Notes: generated from the letters alone by a model not told the origin. A DNA stretch of 63,885 nucleotides from an uncultured Acidimicrobiaceae bacterium (GCA_947258375.1 CAMYIJ010000012.1:1-63885), one strand, 5' to 3'. Numbered from the stretch's first letter, positions 36,005 to 45,230 are shown. Numbers and translations: made by a program.

Positions 36005-37710
36005 CGGCGTCGCTGCTTCTGATCGGCCTCGTAACCGCGGCGACTTTCCTTCTCGGTGTCTACGGCGTTCGGATTGCCCGAACAACATCGGACTTCTTCG
36101 TGGCGACTCGCGCAGTCGGTCCCGGCTGGAACGCGAGTGCCATCGCCGGCGAGTACCTCTCGGCGGCCTCGTTTCTCGGGATCGCCGGCCTGGTGATGAA
36201 GCAGGGCGCTGCTGCCATGTGGTACCCGTTTGGCTACGCCGCGGGATATTTCATCCTGCTTCTCTTTGTCGCGGCTCCGCTACGTCGGTTTGGGGCATAC
36301 ACGCTGCCCGACTTCGCCGAGGGGCGGTTCCGCAGTCGGGGGATGCGGCGTCTGGCGGCGGTGAACGTCCTCCTTATCGGATGGTTCTACCTGCTCCCGC
36401 AGATGAAGGGTGCGGGAATCACCCTCGAGCTGATTCTCGGCACCCCGTATTGGGTCGGCGTGGTTGTGGTTGGATCGATCGTCACCCTTGCCGTGGCGTT
36501 GGGGGGTATGAAGGGGATCACCTATGTCCAGGCATTTCACTACTGGGTGAAGCTGTTCGCGATCTCGGTCCCGGCAACCCTGCTGCTCGCCCTGGTGGGT
36601 GGCGGACCGGCCGATCCCTTCGGCGACGCCCTGCCGACCTTCGCCGAGGTGACGGCTGTCGAGGTCCCGCGGGATCTCACCCTCAACGTCGGCGAATCCA
36701 TCACCGTGGTCGTCGACGGTGTCGCCCGGCGCTGGCCGGAGGGCAATGTGGATGTGGCTGCCGGCACCGAGCTGCTGTTCCCGGCCGGAGGCGCCGTCCC
36801 CACCGCCGCGCCGGCGGAGCCGCTCGACGGTGTCAGCTGGACGGTGCCGATCGAGGATTCCGACCGTGGCCTGGGACTACTCGGCGCCATTTCCCTGACG
36901 ATTGCCACGGTCCTGGGGACCATGGGGCTGCCCCACATCCTGGTGCGCTTCTACACCAATCGCGACGCCGCCTCTGCTCGGCGCACTGCCGTGGCAACCC
37001 TGGTACTCGTCGGGGGGTTCTACTTCTTCCCGTGGACCTACGCCGTTATCGGGCGCATGTGGAGTCCCGAGTTGTACGTGCGCGGGGAGACGGAGCTCGT
37101 GGTCCTGGCATTGCCTGCGCTCCTCGGTGGCTCGCTGGGGACGTGGATGTCGGCGATCGTCGCCGCGGGTGCCTTCTCTGCCTTCCTGTCGACATCCTCC
37201 GGCCTGCTGATATCCGTTGCCGGCGCCCTGTCACACGACCTGTACGCCGAACTGGTGCGCCCCGAGGCCGGAACGGCGCGACGCGTGGCCTACTTCCGTG
37301 CGAGCGCCGTCATCGGAGGGGCCGTCGCGATCGGGCTCGGAATGCTCGTGCGGCCGTTCGACATCAACGTCCTCGTGGGCTGGGCGTTCGCCATCGCCGC
37401 CAGTGCTTTCTGCCCGCTATTGCTACTGGGGCTCTGGTGGCGCCGCCTCACGCGCAACGGCGCTGCGGCCGGCATGGCAGTCGGCGGCCTCAGTGCAACC
37501 ACTGCCATCCTCATAACGATGATCTCGCCGCGCACGGGTGTGCTCGGCGCGCTTCTCAGCCAGCCTGCAATCGTGACCGTGCCCCTTGCCTTTGCCGTGA
37601 TGATTGGAATCTCCTGGCGAGGCCGCCCCAACCGCCATGCCGACAGAATCCTGCTCATGATGCACGCTCCCGACGAGGTCAAGCCTCTCATGGGAGTGGG
37701 CAACACCTAG
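36001..37710 (+). CDS. Solute:sodium symporter, ActP/MctC-like (monocarboxylate)
   Basis: 569 residues from ATG 36001. About 13 helices of the SSS family; signature elements include ASAIAGEYLSAASFLGIAGL, GGMKGITYVQAFHYWVK, GTMGLPHILVRFYT and STSSGLLISVAGALSHDLY. The first and third are shared with acetate permease ActP and corynebacterial MctC, which import acetate, propionate and pyruvate with sodium or protons. An insertion of about 85 residues between helices (FAEVTAVEVPRDLTLNVGES onward) is exposed outside. Coupled to the DUF485-like subunit and the LytS/LytTR pair; substrate by family and by the nearby acsA. Confidence 0.88.
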   Translation: MTASLLLIGLVTAATFLLGVYGVRIARTTSDFFVATRAVGPGWNASAIAGEYLSAASFLGIAGLVMKQGAAAMWYPFGYAAGYFILLLFVAAPLRRFGAYTLPDFAEGRFRSRGMRRLAAVNVLLIGWFYLLPQMKGAGITLELILGTPYWVGVVVVGSIVTLAVALGGMKGITYVQAFHYWVKLFAISVPATLLLALVGGGPADPFGDALPTFAEVTAVEVPRDLTLNVGESITVVVDGVARRWPEGNVDVAAGTELLFPAGGAVPTAAPAEPLDGVSWTVPIEDSDRGLGLLGAISLTIATVLGTMGLPHILVRFYTNRDAASARRTAVATLVLVGGFYFFPWTYAVIGRMWSPELYVRGETELVVLALPALLGGSLGTWMSAIVAAGAFSAFLSTSSGLLISVAGALSHDLYAELVRPEAGTARRVAYFRASAVIGGAVAIGLGMLVRPFDINVLVGWAFAIAASAFCPLLLLGLWWRRLTRNGAAAGMAVGGLSATTAILITMISPRTGVLGALLSQPAIVTVPLAFAVMIGISWRGRPNRHADRILLMMHAPDEVKPLMGVGNT

Positions 37711-37743
37711 CAACGCCTCTGCCGCGTCACGAACTAGTTCTCG

Positions 37744-37773
37744 TTCTTGCGTACGTGGCCGCCATATGTGGCG
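37744..37773. repeat. Related half-hairpin repeat
   Basis: TTCTTGCGTAC followed by TGGCCGCCATATGTGGCG. It is the reverse complement form of the right end of the 29.5-kb units, with the inner stem CGCCA/TGGCG replacing GGCGA/TCGCC while still pairing. It lies 34 bp after the ActP-like gene and may act as terminator or be a decayed element. Confidence 0.5.
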
Positions 37774-37987
37774 CTCAGCGACGCCAGAACGGAGCCGTGC
37801 CGGACAGCGCCGAAGGGCGCACCACAATGCGCCCACTGCCGGTGAACGTGCGACGAACGGTCAAGCGGTCGGGACGACCGGCATACGTGACACCGATCGG
37901 CGCACACGCGGCGCCATTCACCGCATCTCCATGTTCCCGCCCGCCGTGCGCCCATAACCTCCACACCAGGCACGTCATATGTCGCGC
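37761..37987. promoter_or_regulatory. Spaced CATATG motif pair upstream of the DUF4212 operon
   Basis: Two similar 14-mers, GCCATATGTGGCGC (37761-37774) and GTCATATGTCGCGC (37974-37987), lie 213 bp apart in the 304-bp gap before the DUF4212 gene; the second is just ahead of its GGAGGAGGG ribosome binding site. They could be operator sites, or chance matches around a CATATG palindrome. No other gene is seen in the gap. Confidence 0.3.
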
Positions 37988-38014
37988 CGTTGATGGACAT
38001 GGAGGAGGGCAGTC

Positions 38015-38296
38015 GTGGAACGACAAGCCATCGAGGGTTACTGGAGGCGGAATCTGCGCCTAATGATGATCCTCCTTGCGATTTGGGCTGTCGTCTCGCT
38101 CGTGTTGTCGATTATTTTGGTGAATGCACTCAACGAGGTCACGTTTGCCGGGTGGCCACTCGGCTTCTGGATGGCTCAGCAGGGCGCAATCTTCACCTTC
38201 GTGGTTCTGATCTTCGTATATGCGAAGACGATGGATCGCTACGACAATGAGCTCGAGATGACCCTGCAGGCCGGCGCTGGGGGTGGTGGCTCGTGA
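38015..38296 (+). CDS. DUF4212 small symporter subunit
   Basis: 93 residues from GTG 38015 with GGAGGAGGG in front. Pattern of the family: EGYWRRNLRLMMILLAIWAV, a second helix FWMAQQGAIFTFVVLIFVYA and the ending MDRYDNELEM. DUF4212 proteins are the fixed small partner of VC_2705-type solute:sodium symporters; the next gene overlaps by 4 bp and is one. Confidence 0.92.
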   Translation: MERQAIEGYWRRNLRLMMILLAIWAVVSLVLSIILVNALNEVTFAGWPLGFWMAQQGAIFTFVVLIFVYAKTMDRYDNELEMTLQAGAGGGGS

Positions 38297-39975
38297 GCGT
38301 AGAGGTCTGGACATGGATCATTGTTGGCCTGACGTTCTCGCTCTACATCGGGATCGCAGTCCGCTCGCGCGCCAAGGACACCGAGCAGTTCTACGTAGCC
38401 GGCCACGGTGTTCCCCCGATCGCCAACGGTATGGCGGTGGCGGCGGACTGGATGTCCGCTGCGTCCTTCATATCGATGGCGGGGATCATTGCGATCCTCG
38501 GCTTCGACGGGGCGGTATACCTCATGGGTTGGACCGGCGGCTACGTGCTCCTGGCACTGCTGCTGGCTCCTTACCTGAGGAAGTTCGGTAAGTACACGGT
38601 TCCCGACTTCGTCGGTGACCGCTACTACAGCCAGACAGCCCGGGTGGTCGCGCTGGTTTGCGCCATCTTCGTGTCGTTCACCTACGTAGCCGGCCAGATG
38701 CGAGGTGTCGGGATCGTATTCTCACGTTTCCTGAACGTCAGCATCGTCTGGGGTGTCATCATCGGCATGCTCATCGTATCCGTCTACGCCATCACCGGTG
38801 GCATGAAGGGGATCACGTGGACTCAGGTGGCGCAGTACACAGTGCTGATCATCGCCTACCTGATTCCGGCCTGGGCCATTGCCAGCAAGCTCGGGTTCTT
38901 CCCGATTCCGCAGTTCTCGTTTGGCAACGTGCTGCCCGACTTGAACGCTCTGTCCACCGATCTGGGGTTCGGTTCGTATACCGAACCATTTGTCCGATTG
39001 TCGACGCTGAACGTGTTGATGATCACGATCTCGTTGATGGCCGGTACGGCGGGCCTGCCGCACGTCATCGTGCGGTTCTACACGACCCGCACAGTCCGCG
39101 ACGCCCGCTGGTCCGCCGGTTGGGCACTGCTGTTCATCGCCATCCTCTACACGACGGCTCCCGCCGTGGCGAGCTTCGCGAAGTTCAACCTGATCAACGA
39201 AGTCAGCAACACCGCCTACACGGACGTGCCTTCGTGGTTCACGTCCTGGGAGGACACCGGATTGCTGACCTACGAGGATCTCAACGGAGATGGCTTGATC
39301 CAATACACCGGATCCGGCTCTGATGTCGCCAATGAGTTGACCGTCGACCGTGACATCATGGTGCTCGCCAATCCGGAGATAGCCGGCCTGGCGGCTCCCG
39401 TGGTGGCATTGGTAGCCGCCGGTGGCCTCGCAGCTGCACTGTCAACAGCATCGGGGCTGCTGCTCGTGATTGGCTCATCGATTGGGCACGACCTCTATTC
39501 GAGGGTGCTCAAGCGGGGAACCAGCGAGAAACAGCGGCTCATGGCAGGCCGGGTCGCCATCTCGGTCGGTGTGCTCGGTGCCGGACTACTGGGCATCTTC
39601 CCACCTGGATTCGTTGCGGAGGTTGTGGCATTTGCCTTTGGACTTGCCGCGGCGAGTTTCTTCCCGGTCATTGTGCTTGGTATCTTCTGGAAGAGGACTA
39701 CCTCCCAAGGTGCGATCGCCGGGATGGCAACAGGTCTGATCTTCACGGCTACGTACATCATCCTGACGGCCCCGAAGATGCTGGGCAACGACCCGTTCAT
39801 CTTCAACATCTCGGCGCAGGGTATTGGTACGTTCGGCATGATCCTGAACTTCCTCGTGACGTACTTCGTCTCGAAGGCGACGCCCCCGCCGCCGCAGGAG
39901 ATTCAGGACATGGTCGCCAGCCTGCGGGTTCCCGAGGTTGCCGAGCCGTACCTGGAGGCAGCGAACGTCAAGTAA
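38293..39975 (+). CDS. Solute:sodium symporter, VC_2705 subfamily
   Basis: 560 residues from GTG 38293. SSS signatures: AVAADWMSAASFISMAGII, GGMKGITWTQVAQY, AGTAGLPHVIVRFYTT and STASGLLLVIGSSIGHDLY. An outside loop near residue 330 contains DLNGDGLIQ, which reads like an EF-hand calcium loop (D-x-N-x-D-G-x-I); I recall similar loops in other members. Members of this subfamily are linked to acetate or other small carboxylates, but few are tested. It pairs with the DUF4212 subunit and is followed by a strong hairpin. Confidence 0.9.
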   Translation: MSVEVWTWIIVGLTFSLYIGIAVRSRAKDTEQFYVAGHGVPPIANGMAVAADWMSAASFISMAGIIAILGFDGAVYLMGWTGGYVLLALLLAPYLRKFGKYTVPDFVGDRYYSQTARVVALVCAIFVSFTYVAGQMRGVGIVFSRFLNVSIVWGVIIGMLIVSVYAITGGMKGITWTQVAQYTVLIIAYLIPAWAIASKLGFFPIPQFSFGNVLPDLNALSTDLGFGSYTEPFVRLSTLNVLMITISLMAGTAGLPHVIVRFYTTRTVRDARWSAGWALLFIAILYTTAPAVASFAKFNLINEVSNTAYTDVPSWFTSWEDTGLLTYEDLNGDGLIQYTGSGSDVANELTVDRDIMVLANPEIAGLAAPVVALVAAGGLAAALSTASGLLLVIGSSIGHDLYSRVLKRGTSEKQRLMAGRVAISVGVLGAGLLGIFPPGFVAEVVAFAFGLAAASFFPVIVLGIFWKRTTSQGAIAGMATGLIFTATYIILTAPKMLGNDPFIFNISAQGIGTFGMILNFLVTYFVSKATPPPPQEIQDMVASLRVPEVAEPYLEAANVK

Positions 39976-40013
39976 CGCTGAAGCGAACTGTCATCAGGCA
40001 ACGATTGAACGAT

Positions 40014-40041
40014 CGGGAGGGAAGCAACGGCTTCCCTCCCG
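40014..40041 (+). terminator. Terminator or attenuator hairpin
   Basis: Perfect 12-bp stem CGGGAGGGAAGC / GCTTCCCTCCCG with loop AACG, followed by TCGTTT. It lies 38 bp after the symporter stop and 79 bp before the DUF294 gene, so it separates the transporter operon from the signalling operon or lowers read-through between them. Confidence 0.85.
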
Positions 40042-40119
40042 TCGTTTGTGGGCGGCAATGGTACCCATGACGCAAGCGGATTTCGTAAGCTGGTGTGGTT
40101 TCGCGAGAGAGGATCAGGT

Positions 40120-41889
40120 GTGGACGATGGCATCCATCATCTGCTGACGCGGATGCCGGCGTTTGCGGGCGCCGACGAGGACCAACTCGAGGGCTTTGCC
40201 AAGGTCGCCATAGAAGCTTCGGCGGGGCCTGGTGAAGTTGTCGACCCCGAAGGCCCGCTTGTGGTCCGATCTGGAGGCCTGCGAGTCTTCGATGCTCAGG
40301 AACGCGCCGTCGACGTCGTAGGTGAAGGCGAATTCTGGGCTCCACTCGAGGGCCTCAGAGCGGAGGCACTCGCACTTACCGACTACCTGATATTGCCAGA
40401 TGAGGCCATAGACACCGCGTGGGCGACGATCACCGAGCAGCGACTTCGAACCGTCGTATCCGCGCCGACCCTACAAGGGGCGGCGGCGCGGCTCGCGGGG
40501 GCCACGGTCGACGCGATCATGCGACGGCCGGTGATAGTGGACGGTTCCACGCCGATCGTGGACGTAGCTGAGGAGCTGACCCGGGCCGAAATCAGCGGTG
40601 CGCTCGTCACAGGAGGGCCGTCTCTCGGCATCGTGACGGATCAGGACATCCGCTCGCGTTTTGTGGCTCGCGGGGCGGCGGCCGGAGGAGTAATCGCCGA
40701 CGTCGCCACGATGCCGGTCGTGACCACCACCGGCGACACCCATCTGTTGGACGCGCTCGAGACGCTGGTGGGCAACGGCATCCGCCACCTGCCGGTTGTA
40801 GAGAATGGTCGTCCGGTCGGAATGGTCGTTGGATGGGATCTGCTGTCACTCGTGGGACGCAACCCGTTCGGCATTCAGGGGGAGATAGCCGGGGCCGCCA
40901 CCGTTGGCGATCTCGAGAGGATCCACGACGCGCTCCCCGGCGTGACCGCGGCGTTGTTCGAGGCCGGGATGGACGCGTTGTCGATCGCCCGGATCCAGAC
41001 CCTGTTCACAGATCAGATCCTCGAAAAAGTCATCGGAGACATCCTCACGACCATGGGCGGACAGCCGACGCCCTTCGCCTGGGTTGCGCTCGGTAGCCAG
41101 GGCCGTCGCGAGCAGACCTTCGTGACCGATCAGGACTCGGCGCTTGTCTATCCCACCGGGATCGACCCCGAGTGGTTGGCCGGGTTCTCCGAAGAAGTTG
41201 TGGCAACGTTGGAGCAAATCGGATATCCGCGCTGTGAAGGCAAGACAATGGCCTCGGAAGCGCAGTGGCGAGACGACGTGGATCAATGGCACCACCGCTG
41301 GGCCTCTTTCCTGGTGAAGGTCACGCCTGACCATGTGCTCTCAACAAACATAGCCCTCGACTCGCGGGTCGTTGTGGGCGATCCCGCCTTGGCGGAACCG
41401 TTCGAAATGGTTCGGAAACGGGCCCGGCACTACATGCCGCTCATGATCTTCCTGGCGGCAACCGCCCTCGACTTTCGCCCGCCGCTCGGTTTCCTGGGGA
41501 GGCTGGTCGTGGCCCGGGGTGGGGAACATGCCGGCACCCTCGATCTCAAGGCGGGTGCGATCATGCCGATCGTCTCGATTGCCCGGGTTCACGGATTGGC
41601 CGCGGCCTCACCGAGCGTCAGCACCGTTGAACGCATTCGCGATGCGGCCGCCGACGGCCAAATCTCCGCAGATCTCGCGGACATGCTCCACCACGGATAT
41701 GAGTTGGCGATGCAGGTGCGCCTCGAGCACCAGGTATCCCGCTGGCGGGCGGGAACCAAGCCGGACAACCGCATCTACCCCGACGAGCTGAACAGCTGGC
41801 GACGCACCGCGCTCAAGGAAGTCTTCAAGTCCGTTCGCGAAGCGCAGGACTCACTGTCGTCGGACTACCACGGAAGCTACACCCGATGA
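40120..41889 (+). CDS. CBS-pair / DUF294 nucleotidyltransferase-like protein
   Basis: 589 residues from GTG 40120, chosen for the AGAGAGG site before it. Order: a shortened cyclic-nucleotide-binding-like beta roll (about 1-100, without a clear phosphate-binding cassette); two CBS domains (about 130-250, ISGALVTGGPSLGIVTDQDI and IRHLPVVENGRPVGMVVGWD); DUF294 nucleotidyltransferase core WVALGSQGRREQTFVTDQDS with G325-S326 and acidic D337 and D339; C-terminal substrate-binding domain. The core is related to GlnD, which uridylylates PII. Its neighbours are symporters and kinases, and such genes accompany ActP-type transporters in several Gammaproteobacteria (from memory). Target unknown. Confidence 0.88.
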   Translation: MDDGIHHLLTRMPAFAGADEDQLEGFAKVAIEASAGPGEVVDPEGPLVVRSGGLRVFDAQERAVDVVGEGEFWAPLEGLRAEALALTDYLILPDEAIDTAWATITEQRLRTVVSAPTLQGAAARLAGATVDAIMRRPVIVDGSTPIVDVAEELTRAEISGALVTGGPSLGIVTDQDIRSRFVARGAAAGGVIADVATMPVVTTTGDTHLLDALETLVGNGIRHLPVVENGRPVGMVVGWDLLSLVGRNPFGIQGEIAGAATVGDLERIHDALPGVTAALFEAGMDALSIARIQTLFTDQILEKVIGDILTTMGGQPTPFAWVALGSQGRREQTFVTDQDSALVYPTGIDPEWLAGFSEEVVATLEQIGYPRCEGKTMASEAQWRDDVDQWHHRWASFLVKVTPDHVLSTNIALDSRVVVGDPALAEPFEMVRKRARHYMPLMIFLAATALDFRPPLGFLGRLVVARGGEHAGTLDLKAGAIMPIVSIARVHGLAAASPSVSTVERIRDAAADGQISADLADMLHHGYELAMQVRLEHQVSRWRAGTKPDNRIYPDELNSWRRTALKEVFKSVREAQDSLSSDYHGSYTR

Positions 41890-42077
41890 GCGCCCGCCAG
41901 ATTCAGCGCCTCGTGGCCCTGTTCGCCTTTGGAGCCGTGCTGCTCAACTATCCCATCCTGGCCATTGCGCGTGGAGACGCCGTCGTTCTTGGGATACCCG
42001 CACCGTACGTCTACCTGTTTGCTGTATGGGGCCTCCTCATTCTGCTCATGGCCCTCGTGGTGGAACGGACACGGTGA
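41886..42077 (+). CDS. Small two-helix membrane protein of the signalling operon
   Basis: 63 residues; ATG overlaps the DUF294 stop by 4 bp. Helices LVALFAFGAVLLNYPILAIA and VYLFAVWGLLILLMALVVER flank a short polar loop. This resembles the small subunits that precede solute:sodium symporters (as DUF485 and DUF4212 do), and here it precedes the symporter-kinase fusion by 4 bp. I infer that it is the partner subunit of that sensor. Confidence 0.7.
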   Translation: MSARQIQRLVALFAFGAVLLNYPILAIARGDAVVLGIPAPYVYLFAVWGLLILLMALVVERTR

Positions 42078-42081
42078 CGAG

Positions 42082-44862
42082 ATGCTGAACGGCTGGATCA
42101 TCATCGCCACGTCGTTCGGCTACATCGGGCTGCTCTTTTTGATCGCGCGCCACGCCGACAGGCGCGCCGAGGCGGGCAGATCCATGATCGCCAACCCATA
42201 CGTATACGCCCTGTCGCTCGGCGTCTACTGCACGGCGTGGACGTTCTACGGCAGCGTCGGCCGTGCCGCAGCGACGGGAGCGGGTTTCCTTCCCATCTAC
42301 CTCGGCCCGACGCTCGTAGTCGGCCTATGGGGCCTGGTGCTGCGCAAAATGATCCGAATCAGCAAGCGGCACCGCTTGACCTCGATCGCCGACTTCGTCG
42401 CGTCGCGCTACGGCATGAGCACCACTCTCGGAGGTCTCGTCACGTTCATCGCTGCCGTTGCCATCATTCCCTATGTCGCCCTGCAACTCGACGCGATCTC
42501 GACCAGCTTCACGCTCATCCTCGACTTCCCCGCGGTGCCGGCCGGGCGTGCCGCATCGAGCATCCTCGGAGGGGGTACCGCCTTCTACATAGCCCTGATC
42601 CTCGCCGGATTCGGCATCCTCTTCGGCACCCGGCATCTGGATGTCTCCGAGCACCATGAGGGCCTGGTGGCTGCAATCGCGTTCGAGTCGATAGTGAAGC
42701 TCACCGCATTCGTCGCCATCGGGCTGTTTGTCACCTACGGGCTCTTCAACGGATTCGGTGACATATTCGGCCAAGCGGCGGCGCGGCCCGACCTGGCCGG
42801 GCTCTTCGAAATGGGCTCCGACCCCGTCGTTTACGTCGAGTGGATCTGGCTCTGCTTCTTGTCCGCCCTGGCGGTGATGTTCCTACCCCGGCAATTCCAG
42901 ATGGGCGTCATCGAGAACACCGACGAGCGCCACGTCAACAAGGCGATCTGGCTGTTTCCCCTGTACCTGCTGGCAATCAACATATTCGTTCTGCCCATCG
43001 CCTTCGCCGGCCGATTGATGTTCGCAGAAGGAGCGATCGACGCGGATATGTACGTGCTCGGCCTGCCACTATCCCAGGGCGATGATTTCCTCGCCCTCGT
43101 CGCGTTCATCGGGGGACTATCTGCGGCGACCAGCATGGTCATCGTGGCGACCGTGGCGTTGGCCACCATGGTCTCCAACGATCTGCTGATGCCGGTCCTG
43201 CTGCGCATTCGCCGGCTCCGCCTCGCCGAGCACAGCGATGTGAGCGCGACGGTGCTGCGTATCAGGCGGGTCACCATCGTGGCGGTCGTACTGTTTGGCT
43301 ACGTGTACTTTCAGCTGCGCGCCGGCACCCAACCTCTCGTCTCTATCGGTCTGATCTCATTCGCCGGGATCGCTCAACTGGCGCCGGCGCTGCTGGGCGG
43401 GATCTACTGGCGCCAGGGCAACCGGAATGGAGCAGTTGCCGGGCTCAGCGTGGGCTTCGCAGTGTGGATCTACACGCTCGTGCTGCCATCGCTGGTGGCG
43501 CCCGATGCGAGTTTGGTAGTCAACGGACCCTTCGGGGCCGGCTGGTTGCGGCCCTACGAGCTCTTCGGCCTCGATGCTTTTGGGCCCATAACTCACGCGA
43601 TGTTCTGGAGTATGTTCCTCAATATCGGGCTCTACGTGTGGCTGTCGCTGGCGACTCGACAGTCGCCGCTCGAGACCCGCCAGGCCTCGCTCTTTGTCGA
43701 CATCTTCACTCACACCGGAGAGGCCGAGTACCTGCGCATGTGGCGGGGCACGACAACGGTTGGGGTGCTGCGAGGGATCCTCGGCCGATTTCTCGGCCCC
43801 GCCCGGACCGAGGCGCTCATTGCCGCGTACCGCGACCTCGAAGGGGGAACGCTCGAGGACGATGACGTTGCCGACTCGGCGTTTGTCGCCTTTGCGGAGC
43901 GCCAGCTCGCGGGGTCGGTGGGAGCGGCATCGGCACGGGCCGTCCTTGCCACCGTGGCTCAGGAGGAACCGCTCACCGTCGACGAGGTACTCGGAGTGCT
44001 CGACGAGACTTCGCGTGCCATGGCCTACAGCCGCCGCCTCGAGCAGCAGCAACAGGAGCTCGAGGCGGCCACTGCGGAGCTGCGCAAGGCCAACACCCGC
44101 CTGCTCGAACTCGACCGCCTCAAAGATGAGTTCGTGACGACGGTGACCCACGAGCTGCGGACTCCGCTCACTTCGATCCGGGCCTTTTCCGAGATCCTTC
44201 AAGACAACCCGGATCTCGATCCAACCCGCCGCCGTGAGTTCCTCGATGTGATCCAGGCTGAGAGCACTCGCCTCACGCGCCACATCAACCAGGTTCTCGA
44301 CTTCTCGAAGATGTCCTCAGGGGCAATGGAATGGCACCGGGAACCGGTTGACCTCGCTGAAGTCGTCCGTGCAGCCATCCACGCTACGAGCCAGCTCTTC
44401 GAGGACTCCGGCGTGGAACTCCACGTCGACGTGCCCGACAGGAGCATCATCGTCGTTGCCGAACGCGATCGGCTCATGCAGGTGATGCTCAACCTGCTGT
44501 CGAATGCCATCAAGTTTGCGGAACCGGACGACCCGGAGATCTGGGTGGAACTGTCGGCTCCGGAAGCCCCGCCCACAGCCACAGTGCGGGTTGCCGACAA
44601 CGGGCCCGGAGTTGCCGAGGAAGACCGCGAGGCTGTCTTCGAACGGTTCCGGCAGGTAGTCAGCGTCGCCGGTGGAAAGCCCCAGGGGACGGGGCTCGGC
44701 CTTCCGATCAGCCGCGAGATCATGCTCGCACTCGGTGGTGAGATATGGGTCGAGGAAGCGCCTCAGGGCGGAGCGGTATTCTGCTTCAGCCTCGACGTGG
44801 CTGATAGCGACAGCGTCACAGACGGCCTCGTGCGGGCCGATCAAAGAGGGGAGTTAGCATGA
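42082..44862 (+). CDS. Solute:sodium symporter-histidine kinase fusion (CbrA-like sensor)
   Basis: 926 residues from ATG 42082; the longer frame from 41929 overlaps the small gene. Residues about 1-530 form an SSS domain of some 13 helices (LSLGVYCTAWTFYGSVGR, AFIGGLSAATSMVIVATVAL), which in CbrA can bind or carry the signal, histidine in Pseudomonas. A short linker region and coiled coil (EQQQQELEAATAELRKANTR) lead to a kinase: phosphoacceptor His in TTVTHELRTPLTSIRAF, N box MLNLLSNAIKFAEP, G1 VADNGPGVAE, G2 GTGLGLPISREI. It overlaps the receiver gene by 4 bp. The ligand is unknown; the surroundings suggest a small carboxylate. Confidence 0.92.
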   Translation: MLNGWIIIATSFGYIGLLFLIARHADRRAEAGRSMIANPYVYALSLGVYCTAWTFYGSVGRAAATGAGFLPIYLGPTLVVGLWGLVLRKMIRISKRHRLTSIADFVASRYGMSTTLGGLVTFIAAVAIIPYVALQLDAISTSFTLILDFPAVPAGRAASSILGGGTAFYIALILAGFGILFGTRHLDVSEHHEGLVAAIAFESIVKLTAFVAIGLFVTYGLFNGFGDIFGQAAARPDLAGLFEMGSDPVVYVEWIWLCFLSALAVMFLPRQFQMGVIENTDERHVNKAIWLFPLYLLAINIFVLPIAFAGRLMFAEGAIDADMYVLGLPLSQGDDFLALVAFIGGLSAATSMVIVATVALATMVSNDLLMPVLLRIRRLRLAEHSDVSATVLRIRRVTIVAVVLFGYVYFQLRAGTQPLVSIGLISFAGIAQLAPALLGGIYWRQGNRNGAVAGLSVGFAVWIYTLVLPSLVAPDASLVVNGPFGAGWLRPYELFGLDAFGPITHAMFWSMFLNIGLYVWLSLATRQSPLETRQASLFVDIFTHTGEAEYLRMWRGTTTVGVLRGILGRFLGPARTEALIAAYRDLEGGTLEDDDVADSAFVAFAERQLAGSVGAASARAVLATVAQEEPLTVDEVLGVLDETSRAMAYSRRLEQQQQELEAATAELRKANTRLLELDRLKDEFVTTVTHELRTPLTSIRAFSEILQDNPDLDPTRRREFLDVIQAESTRLTRHINQVLDFSKMSSGAMEWHREPVDLAEVVRAAIHATSQLFEDSGVELHVDVPDRSIIVVAERDRLMQVMLNLLSNAIKFAEPDDPEIWVELSAPEAPPTATVRVADNGPGVAEEDREAVFERFRQVVSVAGGKPQGTGLGLPISREIMLALGGEIWVEEAPQGGAVFCFSLDVADSDSVTDGLVRADQRGELA

Positions 44863-45230
44863 CGCATAGGGTTCTTATCGTCGATGTCGAGGAGAACATC
44901 GTCATCTCCCTGAAGTTCCTCATGGAGAAGGCGGGCTACGAGGTGGCGAGCGCCGACGACGGCGCCGCAGCCGCTGACCTCGTGGAGTCCTTCCAACCCC
45001 ACGTCGTGCTACTCGACGTCATGTTGCCTCAGCTCAGCGGATACGAGGTGCTGCGCCGGATTCGCCAGTCCGAGGAGTCCGATTCGATCTCGGTAATCAT
45101 GCTCACGGCGCGCGGACGCGAGGCGGAGGCAGCCAAGGGCTTGGCGCTGGGGGCCGATCGTTATGTCACCAAGCCCTTCTCCACCCGCGACCTCGTCAGA
45201 GAAGTCCAGGAACTGTTGGGCAATCAATGA
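44859..45230 (+). CDS. Stand-alone receiver-domain response regulator
   Basis: 123 residues, receiver only. Phosphoacceptor D53 in VVLLDVMLPQLSG, T83-equivalent in VIMLTARG, K105 in YVTKPFS. The first acidic pair is altered: LIVDVEEN has Val where the second Asp normally lies, although E11 follows. With no output domain it must act by protein contact; the flanking overlaps tie it to the SSS-kinase before it and the exonuclease fusion after it, both likely partners. Confidence 0.9.
   Translation: MTHRVLIVDVEENIVISLKFLMEKAGYEVASADDGAAAADLVESFQPHVVLLDVMLPQLSGYEVLRRIRQSEESDSISVIMLTARGREAEAAKGLALGADRYVTKPFSTRDLVREVQELLGNQ

Noticed and set aside
36219..38063. 614-codon plus-strand frame overlapping the ActP-like symporter
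   Set aside because: Arg/Gly/Pro-rich out-of-frame translation of the symporter; no motif.
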